Shown here: one piece after another, positions 48,255 through 60,120 of the stretch
Layout of the letters: each line of letters begins with the position of its first letter
Position numbering within the stretch: position 1 is the first letter of the stretch
Assembly (NCBI GenBank): GCA_964019055.1
Contig: OZ025212.1
Location: 9,663,109 to 9,727,108, forward strand
Reading direction: 5' to 3'
Source of the DNA: Anthopleura xanthogrammica
Taxonomy: Eukaryota > Cnidaria > Anthozoa > Actiniaria > Actiniidae
DNA length: 64,000 nucleotides
Program-made: the position numbers and the translations under genes
The notes under the pieces: model-generated
The model's input: the letters and a program-made list of their open reading frames with translations, nothing else
Told to the model about the DNA's origin: nothing
Databases searched by the model: none

Positions 48255-49922
48255 ATGAGCGAGCAAGAAATGGGGGTTTCAGCAAACAGGTCACGCCGTC
48301 AGCGAAAAACCTGGTTTTGAGAGCCAAAATGGCCATTTTTCAGTTTTTTGGGCTAAAAAGCTTTTTTTCCCAGCAAAACAGTGTTTTGGACATCCAAAAT
48401 GTGCTTTTCTCGGCCAAAACTTGCGTTTAGCAGTGAAAACGTCGTGTTTTGAGCAAAAGTTTTATCTCAAGAGGTATTTTCATGAGCAAGAAGTGGCGGT
48501 TTCAGGAAAGAGGACACGCCGTTAGCGAAAAACCTGTTTTTGAGAGCCAAAATGGCCATTTTTCAGTCTTTTGGGCTAAAAAGCTTTTTTTCCCAGCAAA
48601 ACAGTGTTTTGGACATCCAAAATGTGCTTTTCTCGGCCAAAACTTGCGTTTAGCAGTGAAAACGTCGTGTTTTGAGCAAAAGAAAATTCTCAGCAAATTT
48701 CAGATTTTCTCAGCCAAAAACACCTTTTTTGACCAAAAAGCACCTTTACTCAGCCAAAACCCCATTTTTTTTCGCCAAAAAGTGGTGTTTTTATCTCAAG
48801 AGGTATTTTCATGAGCGAGCAAGAAATGGGGGTTTCAGCAAACAGGTCACGCCGTCAGCGAAAAACCTGGTTTTGAGAGCCAAAATGGCCATTTTTCAGT
48901 TTTTTGGGCTAAAAAGCTTTTTTTCCCAGCAAAACAGTGTTTTGGACATCCAAAATGTGCTTTTCTCGGCCAAAACTTGCGTTTAGCAGTGAAAACGTCG
49001 TGTTTTGAGCAAAAGTTTTATCTCAAGAGGTATTTTCATGAGCAAGAAGTGGCGGTTTCAGGAAAGAGGACACGCCGTTAGCGAAAAACCTGTTTTTGAG
49101 AGCCAAAATGGCCATTTTTCAGTCTTTTGGGCTAAAAAGCTTTTTTTCCCAGCAAAACAGTGTTTTGGACATCCAAAATGTGCTTTTCTCGGCCAAAACT
49201 TGCGTTTAGCAGTGAAAACGTCGTGTTTTGAGCAAAAGAAAATTCTCAGCAAATTTCAGATTTTCTCAGCCAAAAACACCTTTTTTGACCAAAAAGCACC
49301 TTTACTCAGCCAAAACCCCATTTTTTTTCGCCAAAAAGTGGTGTTTTTATCTCAAGAGGTATTTTCATGAGCGAGCAAGAAATGGGGGTTTCAGCAAACA
49401 GGTCACGCCGTCAGCGAAAAACCTGGTTTTGAGAGCCAAAATGGCCATTTTTCAGTTTTTTGGGCTAAAAAGCTTTTTTTCCCAGCAAAACAGTGTTTTG
49501 GACATCCAAAATGTGCTTTTCTCGGCCAAAACTTGCGTTTAGCAGTGAAAACGTCGTGTTTTGAGCAAAAGTTTTATCTCAAGAGGTATTTTCATGAGCA
49601 AGAAGTGGCGGTTTCAGGAAAGAGGACACGCCGTTAGCGAAAAACCTGTTTTTGAGAGCCAAAATGGCCATTTTTCAGTCTTTTGGGCTAAAAAGCTTTT
49701 TTTCCCAGCAAAACAGTGTTTTGGACATCCAAAATGTGCTTTTCTCGGCCAAAACTTGCGTTTAGCAGTGAAAACGTCGTGTTTTGAGCAAAAGAAAATT
49801 GTCAGCAAATTTCAGATTTTCTCAGCCAAAAACACCTTTTTTGACCAAAAAGCACCTTTACTCAGCCAAAACCCCATTTTTTTTGGCCAAAAAGTCGTGT
49901 TTTTATGTCAAGAGGTATTTTC
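48255..49922 (+). repeat. Higher-order repeat of one short and one long monomer, 556 bp x 3
   Basis: Three tandem units start at 48255, 48811 and 49367, each 227 + 329 bp. The short member begins ATGAGCGAGCAAGAAATGGGG. The long member carries GGTTTCAGGAAAGAGGACACG, AACCTGTTTTTGAG and CAGTCTTTTGGGC. The first two units share AAAAAGTGGTG. The third ends in the GGCC and TATGTCAAG variants that dominate further right. Confidence 0.92.
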
Positions 49923-52553
49923 ATGAGCAAGAAGTGGGGGTTTCAGCAAACAGGTCACGCCGTCAGCGAAAAACCTGGTTTTGAGAGCCAAAATGGCCAT
50001 TTTTCAGTTTTTTGGGCTAAAAAGCTTTTTTTCCCAGCAAAACAGTGTTTTGGACATCCAAAATGTGCTTTTCTCGGCCAAAACTTGCGTTTAGCAGTGA
50101 AAACGTCGTGTTTTGAGCAAAAGAAAATTCTCAGCAAATTTCAGATTTTCTCAGCCAAAAACACCTTTTTTGACCAAAAAGCACCTTTACTCAGCCAAAA
50201 CCCCATTTTTTTTCGCCAAAAAGTCGTGTTTGTATCTCAAGAGGTATTTTCATGAGCAAGAAGTGGGGGTTTCAGCAAACAGGTCACGCCGTCAGAGAAA
50301 AACCTGGTTTTGAGAGCCAAAATGGCCATTTTTCAGTTTTTTGGGTTAAAAAGCTTTTTTTCCCAGCAAAACAGTGTTTTGGACATCCAAAATGTGCTTT
50401 TCTCGGCCAAAACTTGCGTTTAGCAGTGAAAACGTCGTGTTTTGAGCAAAAGAAAATTGTCAGCAAATTTCAGATTTTCTCAGCCAAAAACACCTTTTTT
50501 GACCAAAAAGCACCTTTACTCAGCCAAAACCCCATTTTTTTTCGCCAAAAAGTCGTGTTTTTATCTCAAGAGGTATTTTCATGAGCAAGAAGTGGGAGTT
50601 TCAGCAAACAGGTCACGCCGTCAGCGAAAAACCTGGTTTTGAGGGCCAAATGGCCATTTTTCAGTTTTTTGGGCTAAAAAGCTTTTTTTCCCAGCAAAAC
50701 AGTGTTTTGGACATCCAAAATGTGCTTTTCTCGGCCAAAACTTGCGTTTAGCAGTGAAAACGTCGTGTTTTGAGCAAAAGAAAATTCTCAGCAAATTTCA
50801 GATTTTCTCAGCCAAAAACACCTTTTTTGACCAAAAAGCACCTTTACTCAGCCAAAACCCCATTTTTTTTCGCCAAAAAGTCGTGTTTTTATCTCAAGAG
50901 GTATTTTCATGAGCAAGAAGTGGGGGTTTCAGCAAACAGGTCACGCCGTCAGCGAAAAACCTGGTTTTGAGAGCCAAAATGGCCATTTTTCAGTTTTTTG
51001 GGCTAAAAAGCTTTTTTTCCCAGCAAAACAGTGTTTTGGACATCCAAAATGTGCTTTTCTCGGCCAAAACTTGCGTTTAGCAGTGAAAACGTCGTGTTTT
51101 GAGCAAAAGAAAATTGTCAGCAAATTTCAGATTTTCTCAGCCAAAAACACCTTTTTTGACCAAAAAGCACCTTTACTCAGCCAAAACCCCATTTTTTTTC
51201 GCCAAAAAGTCGTGTTTTTATCTCAAGAGGTATTTTCATGAGCAAGAAGTGGGGGTTTCAGCAAACAGGTCACGCCGTCAGCGAAAAACCTGGTTTTGAG
51301 AGCCAAAATGGCCATTTTTCAGTTTTTTGGGCTAAAAAGCTTTTTTTCCCAGCAAAACAGTGTTTTGGACATCCAAAATGTGCTTTTCTCGGCCAAAACT
51401 TGCGTTTAGCAGTGAAAACGTCGTGTTTTGAGCAAAAGAAAATTCTCAGCAAATTTCAGATTTTCTCAGCCAAAAACACCTTTTTTGACCAAAAAGCACC
51501 TTTACTCAGCCAAAACCCCATTTTTTTTGGCCAAAAAGTCGTGTTTTTATCTCAAGAGGTATTTTCATGAGCAAGAAGTGGGGGTTTCAGCAAACAGGTC
51601 ACGCCGTCAGCGAAAAACCTGGTTTTGAGAGCCAAAATGGCCATTTTTCAGTTTTTTGGGCTAAAAAGCTTTTTTTCCCAGCAAAACAGTGTTTTGGACA
51701 TCCAAAATGTGCTTTTCTCGGCCAAAACTTGCGTTTAGCAGTGAAAACGTCGTGTTTTGAGCAAAAGAAAATTCTCAGCAAATTTCAGATTTTCTCAGCC
51801 AAAAACACCTTTTTTGACCAAAAAGCACCTTTACTCAGCCAAAACCCCATTTTTTTTCGCCAAAAAGTCGTGTTTTTATCTCAAGAGGTATTTTCATGAG
51901 CAAGAAGTGGGGGTTTCAGCAAACAGGTCACGCCGTCAGCGAAAAACCTGGTTTTGAGAGCCAAAATGGCCATTTTTCAGTTTTTTGGGCTAAAAAGCTT
52001 TTTTTCCCAGCAAAACAGTGTTTTGGACATCCAAAATGTGCTTTTCTCGGCCAAAACTTGCGTTTAGCAGTGAAAACGTCGTGTTTTGAGCAAAAGAAAA
52101 TTCTCAGCAAATTTCAGATTTTCTCAGCCAAAAACACCTTTTTTGACCAAAAAGCACCTTTACTCAGCCAAAACCCCATTTTTTTTGGCCAAAAAGTCGT
52201 GTTTTTATCTCAAGAGGTATTTTCATGAGCAAGAAGTGGGGGTTTCAGCAAACAGGTCACGCCGTCAGCGAAAAACCTGGTTTTGAGAGCCAAAATGGCC
52301 ATTTTTCAGTTTTTTGGGCTAAAAAGCTTTTTTTCCCAGCAAAACAGTGTTTTGGACATCCAAAATGTGCTTTTCTCGGCCAAAACTTGCGTTTAGCAGT
52401 GAAAACGTCGTGTTTTGAGCAAAAGAAAATTCTCAGCAAATTTCAGATTTTCTCAGCCAAAAACACCTTTTTTGACCAAAAAGCACCTTTACTCAGCCAA
52501 AACCCCATTTTTTTTGGCCAAAAAGTCGTGTTTTTATCTCAAGAGGTATTTTC

Positions 52554-55185
52554 ATGAGCAAGAAGTGGGGGTTTCAGCAAACAGGTCACGCCGTCAGCGA
52601 AAAACCTGGTTTTGAGAGCCAAAATGGCCATTTTTCAGTTTTTTGGGCTAAAAAGCTTTTTTTCCCAGCAAAACAGTGTTTTGGACATCCAAAATGTGCT
52701 TTTCTCGGCCAAAACTTGCGTTTAGCAGTGAAAACGTCGTGTTTTGAGCAAAAGAAAATTCTCAGCAAATTTCAGATTTTCTCAGCCAAAAACACCTTTT
52801 TTGACCAAAAAGCACCTTTACTCAGCCAAAACCCCATTTTTTTTGGCCAAAAAGTCGTGTTTTTATGTCAAGAGGTATTTTCATGAGCAAGAAGTGGGGG
52901 TTTCAGCAAACAGGTCACGCCGTCAGCGAAAAACCTGGTTTTGAGAGCCAAAATGGCCATTTTTCAGTTTTTTGGGCTAAAAAGCTTTTTTTCCCAGCAA
53001 AACAGTGTTTTGGACATCCAAAATGTGCTTTTCTCGGCCAAAACTTGCGTTTAGCAGTGAAAACGTCGTGTTTTGAGCAAAAGAAAATTCTCAGCAAATT
53101 TCAGATTTTCTCAGCCAAAAACACCTTTTTTGACCAAAAAGCACCTTTACTCAGCCAAAACCCCATTTTTTTTGGCCAAAAAGTCGTGTTTTTATGTCAA
53201 GAGGTATTTTCATGAGCAAGAAGTGGGGGTTTCAGCAAACAGGTCACGCCGTCAGCGAAAAACCTGGTTTTGAGAGCCAAAATGGCCATTTTTCAGTTTT
53301 TTGGGCTAAAAAGCTTTTTTTCCCAGCAAAACAGTGTTTTGGACATCCAAAATGTGCTTTTCTCGGCCAAAACTTGCGTTTAGCAGTGAAAACGTCGTGT
53401 TTTGAGCAAAAGAAAATTCTCAGCAAATTTCAGATTTTCTCAGCCAAAAACACCTTTTTTGACCAAAAAGCACCTTTACTCAGCCAAAACCCCATTTTTT
53501 TTGGCCAAAAAGTCGTGTTTTTATGTCAAGAGGTATTTTCATGAGCAAGAAGTGGGGGTTTCAGCAAACAGGTCACGCCGTCAGCGAAAAACCTGGTTTT
53601 GAGAGCCAAAATGGCCATTTTTCAGTTTTTTGGGCTAAAAAGCTTTTTTTCCCAGCAAAACAGTGTTTTGGACATCCAAAATGTGCTTTTCTCGGCCAAA
53701 ACTTGCGTTTAGCAGTGAAAACGTCGTGTTTTGAGCAAAAGAAAATTCTCAGCAAATTTCAGATTTTCTCAGCCAAAAACACCTTTTTTGACCAAAAAGC
53801 ACCTTTACTCAGCCAAAACCCCATTTTTTTTGGCCAAAAAGTCGTGTTTTTATGTCAAGAGGTATTTTCATGAGCAAGAAGTGGGGGTTTCAGCAAACAG
53901 GTCACGCCGTCAGCGAAAAACCTGGTTTTGAGAGCCAAAATGGCCATTTTTCAGTTTTTTGGGCTAAAAAGCTTTTTTTCCCAGCAAAACAGTGTTTTGG
54001 ACATCCAAAATGTGCTTTTCTCGGCCAAAACTTGCGTTTAGCAGTGAAAACGTCGTGTTTTGAGCAAAAGAAAATTGTCAGCAAATTTCAGATTTTCTCA
54101 GCCAAAAACACCTTTTTTGACCAAAAAGCACCTTTACTCAGCCAAAACCCCATTTTTTTTGGCCAAAAAGTCGTGTTTTTATGTCAAGAGGTATTTTCAT
54201 GAGCAAGAAGTGGGGGTTTCAGCAAACAGGTCACGCCGTCAGCGAAAAACCTGGTTTTGAGAGCCAAAATGGCCATTTTTCAGTTTTTTGGGCTAAAAAG
54301 CTTTTTTTCCCAGCAAAACAGTGTTTTGGACATCCAAAATGTGCTTTTCTCGGCCAAAACTTGCGTTTAGCAGTGAAAACGTCGTGTTTTGAGCAAAAGA
54401 AAATTCTCAGCAAATTTCAGATTTTCTCAGCCAAAAACACCTTTTTTGACCAAAAAGCACCTTTACTCAGCCAAAACCCCATTTTTTTTGGCCAAAAAGT
54501 CGTGTTTTTATGTCAAGAGGTATTTTCATGAGCAAGAAGTGGGGGTTTCAGCAAACAGGTCACGCCGTCAGCGAAAAACCTGGTTTTGAGAGCCAAAATG
54601 GCCATTTTTCAGTTTTTTGGGCTAAAAAGCTTTTTTTCCCAGCAAAACAGTGTTTTGGACATCCAAAATGTGCTTTTCTCGGCCAAAACTTGCGTTTAGC
54701 AGTGAAAACGTCGTGTTTTGAGCAAAAGAAAATTCTCAGCAAATTTCAGATTTTCTCAGCCAAAAACACCTTTTTTGACCAAAAAGCACCTTTACTCAGC
54801 CAAAACCCCATTTTTTTTGGCCAAAAAGTCGTGTTTTTATGTCAAGAGGTATTTTCATGAGCAAGAAGTGGGGGTTTCAGCAAACAGGTCACGCCGTCAG
54901 CGAAAAACCTGGTTTTGAGAGCCAAAATGGCCATTTTTCAGTTTTTTGGGCTAAAAAGCTTTTTTTCCCAGCAAAACAGTGTTTTGGACATCCAAAATGT
55001 GCTTTTCTCGGCCAAAACTTGCGTTTAGCAGTGAAAACGTCGTGTTTTGAGCAAAAGAAAATTCTCAGCAAATTTCAGATTTTCTCAGCCAAAAACACCT
55101 TTTTTGACCAAAAAGCACCTTTACTCAGCCAAAACCCCATTTTTTTTGGCCAAAAAGTCGTGTTTTTATGTCAAGAGGTATTTTC
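52554..55185 (+). repeat. Homogenised run of eight near-identical satellite B monomers
   Basis: Eight consecutive 329-bp monomers (52554 to 54857) all combine TTTTTTTTGGCC with TATGTCAAGAGG. The only recurring difference I noticed is ATTGTCAGC versus ATTCTCAGC, with the monomer at 53870 carrying G. This is the most uniform stretch in the window and suggests very recent local amplification. Confidence 0.8.
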
Positions 55186-58100
55186 ATGAGCAAGAAGTGG
55201 GGGTTTCAGCAAACAGGTCACGCCGTCAGCGAAAAACCTGGTTTTGAGAGCCAAAATGGCCATTTTTCAGTTTTTTGGGCTAAAAAGCTTTTTTTCCCAG
55301 CAAAACAGTGTTTTGGACATCCAAAATGTGCTTTTCTCGGCCAAAACTTGCGTTTAGCAGTGAAAACGTCGTGTTTTGAGCAAAAGAAAATTGTCAGCAA
55401 ATTTCAGATTTTCTCAGCCAAAAACACCTTTTTTGACCAAAAAGGACCTTTACTCAGCCAAAACCCCATTTTTTTTCGCCAAAAAGTCGTGTTTTTATCT
55501 CAAGAGGTATTTTCATGAGCAAGAAGTGGGGGTTTCAGCAAACAGGTCACGCCGTCAGCGAAAAACCTGGTTTTGAGAGCCAAAATGGCCATTTTTCAGT
55601 TTTTTGGGCTAAAAAGCTTTTTTTCCCAGCAAAACAGTGTTTTGGACATCCAAAATGTGCTTTTCTCGGCCAAAACTTGCGTTTAGCAGTGAAAACGTCG
55701 TGTTTTGAGCAAAAGAAAATTCTCAGCAAATTTCAGATTTTCTCAGCCAAAAACACCTTTTTTGACCAAAAAGCACCTTTACTCAGCCAAAACCCCATTT
55801 TTTTTGGCCAAAAAGTCGTGTTTTTATGTCAAGAGGTATTTTCATGAGCAAGAAGTGGGGGTTTCAGCAAACAGGTCACGCCGTCAGCGAAAAACCTGGT
55901 TTTGAGAGCCAAAATGGCCATTTTTCAGTTTTTTGGGCTAAAAAGCTTTTTTTCCCAGCAAAACAGTGTTTTGGACATCCAAAATGTGCTTTTCTCGGCC
56001 AAAACTTGCGTTTAGCAGTGAAAACGTCGTGTTTTGAGCAAAAGAAAATTCTCAGCAAATTTCAGATTTTCTCAGCCAAAAACACCTTTTTTGACCAAAA
56101 AGCACCTTTACTCAGCCAAAAGCCCATTTTTTTTCGCCAAAAAGTCGTGTTTTTATCTCAAGAGGTATTTTCATGAGCAAGAAGTGGGGGTTTCAGCAAA
56201 CAGGTCACGCCGTCAGCGAAAAACCTGGTTTTGAGAGCCAAAATGGCCATTTTTCAGTTTTTTGGGCTAAAAAGCTTTTTTTCCCAGCAAAACAGTGTTT
56301 TGGACATCCAAAATGTGCTTTTCTCGGCCAAAACTTGCGTTTAGCAGTGAAAACGTCGTGTTTTGAGCAAAAGAAAATTCTCAGCAAATTTCAGATTTTC
56401 TCAGCCAAAAACACCTTTTTTGACCAAAAAGCACCTTTACTCAGCCAAAACCCCATTTTTTTTGGCCAAAAAGTCGTGTTTTTATCTCAAGAGGTATTTT
56501 CATGAGCAAGAAGTGGGGGTTTCAGCAAACAGGTCACGCCGTCAGCGAAAAACCTGGTTTTGAGAGCCAAAATGGCCATTTTTCAGTTTTTTGGGCTAAA
56601 AAGCTTTTTTTCCCAGCAAAACAGTGTTTTGGACATCCAAAATGTGCTTTTCTCGGCCAAAACTTGCGTTTAGCAGTGAAAACGTCGTGTTTTGAGCAAA
56701 AGAAAATTGTCAGCAAATTTCAGATTTTCTCAGCCAAAAACACCTTTTTTGACCAAAAAGCACCTTTACTCAGCCAAAACCCCATTTTTTTTGGCCAAAA
56801 AGTCGTGTTTTTATGTCAAGAGGTATTTTCATGAGCAAGAAGTGGGGGTTTCAGCAAACAGGTCACGCCGTCAGCGAAAAACCTGGTTTTGAGAGCCAAA
56901 ATGGCCATTTTTCAGTTTTTTGGGCTAAAAAGCTTTTTTTCCCAGCAAAACAGTGTTTTGGACATCCAAAATGTGCTTTTCTCGGCCAAAACTTGCGTTT
57001 AGCAGTGAAAACGTCGTGTTTTGAGCAAAAGAAAATTCTCAGCAAATTTCAGATTTTCTCAGCCAAAAACACCTTTTTTGACCAAAAAGCACCTTTACTC
57101 AGCCAAAACCCCATTTTTTTTGGCCAAAAAGTCGTGTTTTTATCTCAAGAGGTATTTTCATGAGCAAGAAGTGGGGGTTTCAGCAAACAGGTCACGCCGT
57201 CAGCGAAAAACCTGGTTTTGAGAGCCAAAATGGCCATTTTTCAGTTTTTTGGGCTAAAAAGCTTTTTTTCCCAGCAAAACAGTGTTTTGGACATCCAAAA
57301 TGTGCTTTTCTCGGCCAAAACTTGCGTTTAGCAGTGAAAACGTCGTGTTTTGAGCAAAAGAAAATTGTCAGCAAATTTCAGATTTTCTCAGCCAAAAACA
57401 CCTTTTTTGACCAAAAAGCACCTTTACTCAGCCAAAACCCCATTTTTTTTGGCCAAAAAGTCGTGTTTTTATCTCAAGAGGTATTTTCATGAGCAAGAAG
57501 TGGGGGTTTCAGCAAACAGGTCACGCCGTCAGCGAAAAACCTGGTTTTGAGAGCCAAAATGGCCATTTTTCAGTTTTTTGGGCTAAAAAGCTTTTTTTCC
57601 CAGCAAAACAGTGTTTTGGACATCCAAAATGTGCTTTTCTCGGCCAAAACTTGCGTTTAGCAGTGAAAACGTCGTGTTTTGAGCAAAAGAAAATTGTCAG
57701 CAAATTTCAGATTTTCTCAGCCAAAAACACCTTTTTTGACCAAAAAGCACCTTTACTCAGCCAAAACCCCATTTTTTTTGGCCAAAAAGTCGTGTTTTTA
57801 TCTCAAGAGGTATTTTCATGAGCAAGAAGTGGGGGTTTCAGCAAACAGGTCACGCCGTCAGCGAAAAACCTGGTTTTGAGAGCCAAAATGGCCATTTTTC
57901 AGTTTTTTGGGCTAAAAAGCTTTTTTTCCCAGCAAAACAGTGTTTTGGACATCCAAAATGTGCTTTTCTCGGCCAAAACTTGCGTTTAGCAGTGAAAACG
58001 TCGTGTTTTGAGCAAAAGAAAATTCTCAGCAAATTTCAGATTTTCTCAGCCAAAAACACCTTTTTTGACCAAAAAGCACCTTTACTCAGCCAAAACACCA

Positions 58101-60120
58101 TTTTTTTTGGCCAAAAAGTCGTGTTTTTATCTCAAGAGGTATTTTCATGAGCAAGAAGTGGGGGTTTCAGCAAACAGGTCACGCCGTCAGCGAAAAACCT
58201 GGTTTTGAGAGCCAAAATGGCCATTTTTCAGTTTTTTGGGCTAAAAAGCTTTTTTTCCCAGCAAAACAGTGTTTTGGACATCCAAAATGTGCTTTTCTCG
58301 GCCAAAACTTGCGTTTAGCAGTGAAAACGTCGTGTTTTGAGCAAAAGAAAATTGTCAGCAAATTTCAGATTTTCTCAGCCAAAAACACCTTTTTTGACCA
58401 AAAAGCACCTTTACTCAGCCAAAACCCCATTTTTTTTGGCCAAAAAGTCGTGTTTTTATGTCAAGAGGTATTTTCATGAGCAAGAAGTGGGGGTTTCAGG
58501 AAACAGGTCACGCCGTCAGCGAAAAACCTGGTTTTGAGAGCCAAAATGGCCATTTTTCCGTTTTTTGGGCTAAAAAGCTTTTTTTCCCAGCAAAACAGTG
58601 TTTTGGACATCCAAAATGTGCTTTTCTCGGCCAAAACTTGCGTTTAGCAGTGAAAACGTCGTGTTTTGAGCAAAAGAAAATTCTCAGCAAATTTCAGATT
58701 TTCTCAGCCAAAAACACCTTTTTTGACCAAAAAGCACCTTTACTCAGCCAAAACCCCATTTTTTTTGGCCAAAAAGTCGTGTTTTTATCTCAAGAGGTAT
58801 TTTCATGAGCAAGAAGTGGGGGTTTCAGCAAACAGGTCACGCCGTCAGCGAAAAACCTGGTTTTGAGAGCCAAAATGGCCATTTTTCAGTTTTTTGGGCT
58901 AAAAAGCTTTTTTTCCCAGCAAAACAGTGTTTTGGACATCCAAAATGTGCTTTTCTCGGCCAAAACTTGCGTTTAGCAGTGAAAACGTCGTGTTTTGAGC
59001 AAAAGAAAATTCTCAGCAAATTTCAGATTTTCTCAGCCAAAAACACCTTTTTTGACCAAAAAGCACCTTTACTCAGCCAAAAGCCCATTTTTTTTCGCCA
59101 AAAAGTCGTGTTTTTATCTCAAGAGGTATTTTCATGAGCAAGAAGTGGGGGTTTCAGCAAACAGGTCACGCCGTCAGCGAAAAACCTGGTTTTGAGAGCC
59201 AAAATGGCCATTTTTCAGTTTTTTGGGCTAAAAAGCTTTTTTTCCCAGCAAAACAGTGTTTTGGACATCCAAAATGTGCTTTTCTCGGCCAAAACTTGCG
59301 TTTAGCAGTGAAAACGTCGTGTTTTGAGCAAAAGAAAATTCTCAGCAAATTTCAGATTTTCTCAGCCAAAAACACCTTTTTTGACCAAAAAGCACCTTTA
59401 CTCAGCCAAAACACCATTTTTTTTGGCCAAAAAGTCGTGTTTTTATCTCAAGAGGTATTTTCATGAGCAAGAAGTGGGGGTTTCAGCAAACAGGTCACGC
59501 CGTCAGCGAAAAACCTGGTTTTGAGAGCCAAAATGGCCATTTTTCAGTTTTTTGGGCTAAAAAGCTTTTTTTCCCAGCAAAACAGTGTTTTGGACATCCA
59601 AAATGTGCTTTTCTCGGCCAAAACTTGCGTTTAGCAGTGAAAACGTCGTGTTTTGAGCAAAAGAAAATTCTCCGCAAATTTCAGATTTTCTCAGCCAAAA
59701 ACACCTTTTTTGACCAAAAAGCACCTTTACTCAGCCAAAACCCCATTTTTTTCGGCCAAAAAGTCGTGTTTTTATCTCAAGAGGTATTTTCATGAGCAAG
59801 AAGTGGGGGTTTCAGCAAACAGGTCACGCCGTCAGCGAAAAACCTGGTTTTGAGAGCCAAAATGGCCATTTTTCAGTTTTTTGGGCTAAAAAGCTTTTTT
59901 TCCCAGCAAAACAGTGTTTTGGACATCCAAAATGTGCTTTTCTCGGCCAAAACTTGCGTTTAGCAGTGAAAACGTCGTGTTTTGAGCAAAAGAAAATTCT
60001 CAGCAAATTTCAGATTTTCTCAGCCAAAAACACCTTTTTTGACCAAAAAGCACCTTTACTCAGCCAAAACCCCATTTTTTTTGGCCAAAAAGTCGTGTTT
60101 TTATCTCAAGAGGTATTTTC

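Larger units (their letters stand above)
41192..49922 (+). repeat. Irregular domain of satellite B with 223/227-bp short monomers
   Basis: Monomer lengths from 41192 are, in order, 223, 329, 332, 333, 330, 223, 330, 330, 223, 330, 329, 329, 223, 328, four of 329, 333, 227, 329, 333, 333, 227, 329, 227, 329, 227 and 329. The eight short monomers start at 41192, 42739, 43622, 44833, 47033, 48255, 48811 and 49367. All lack the same 106 bp: GAGCAAAAG is joined directly to TTTTATCTCAAG. Many monomers here also carry a 4-bp tandem duplication at the start (ATGAGCGAGCAAG), which turns 223 and 329 into 227 and 333. GTGGCGGTTTCAG also marks this domain, in monomers that follow a short one. Confidence 0.95.
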
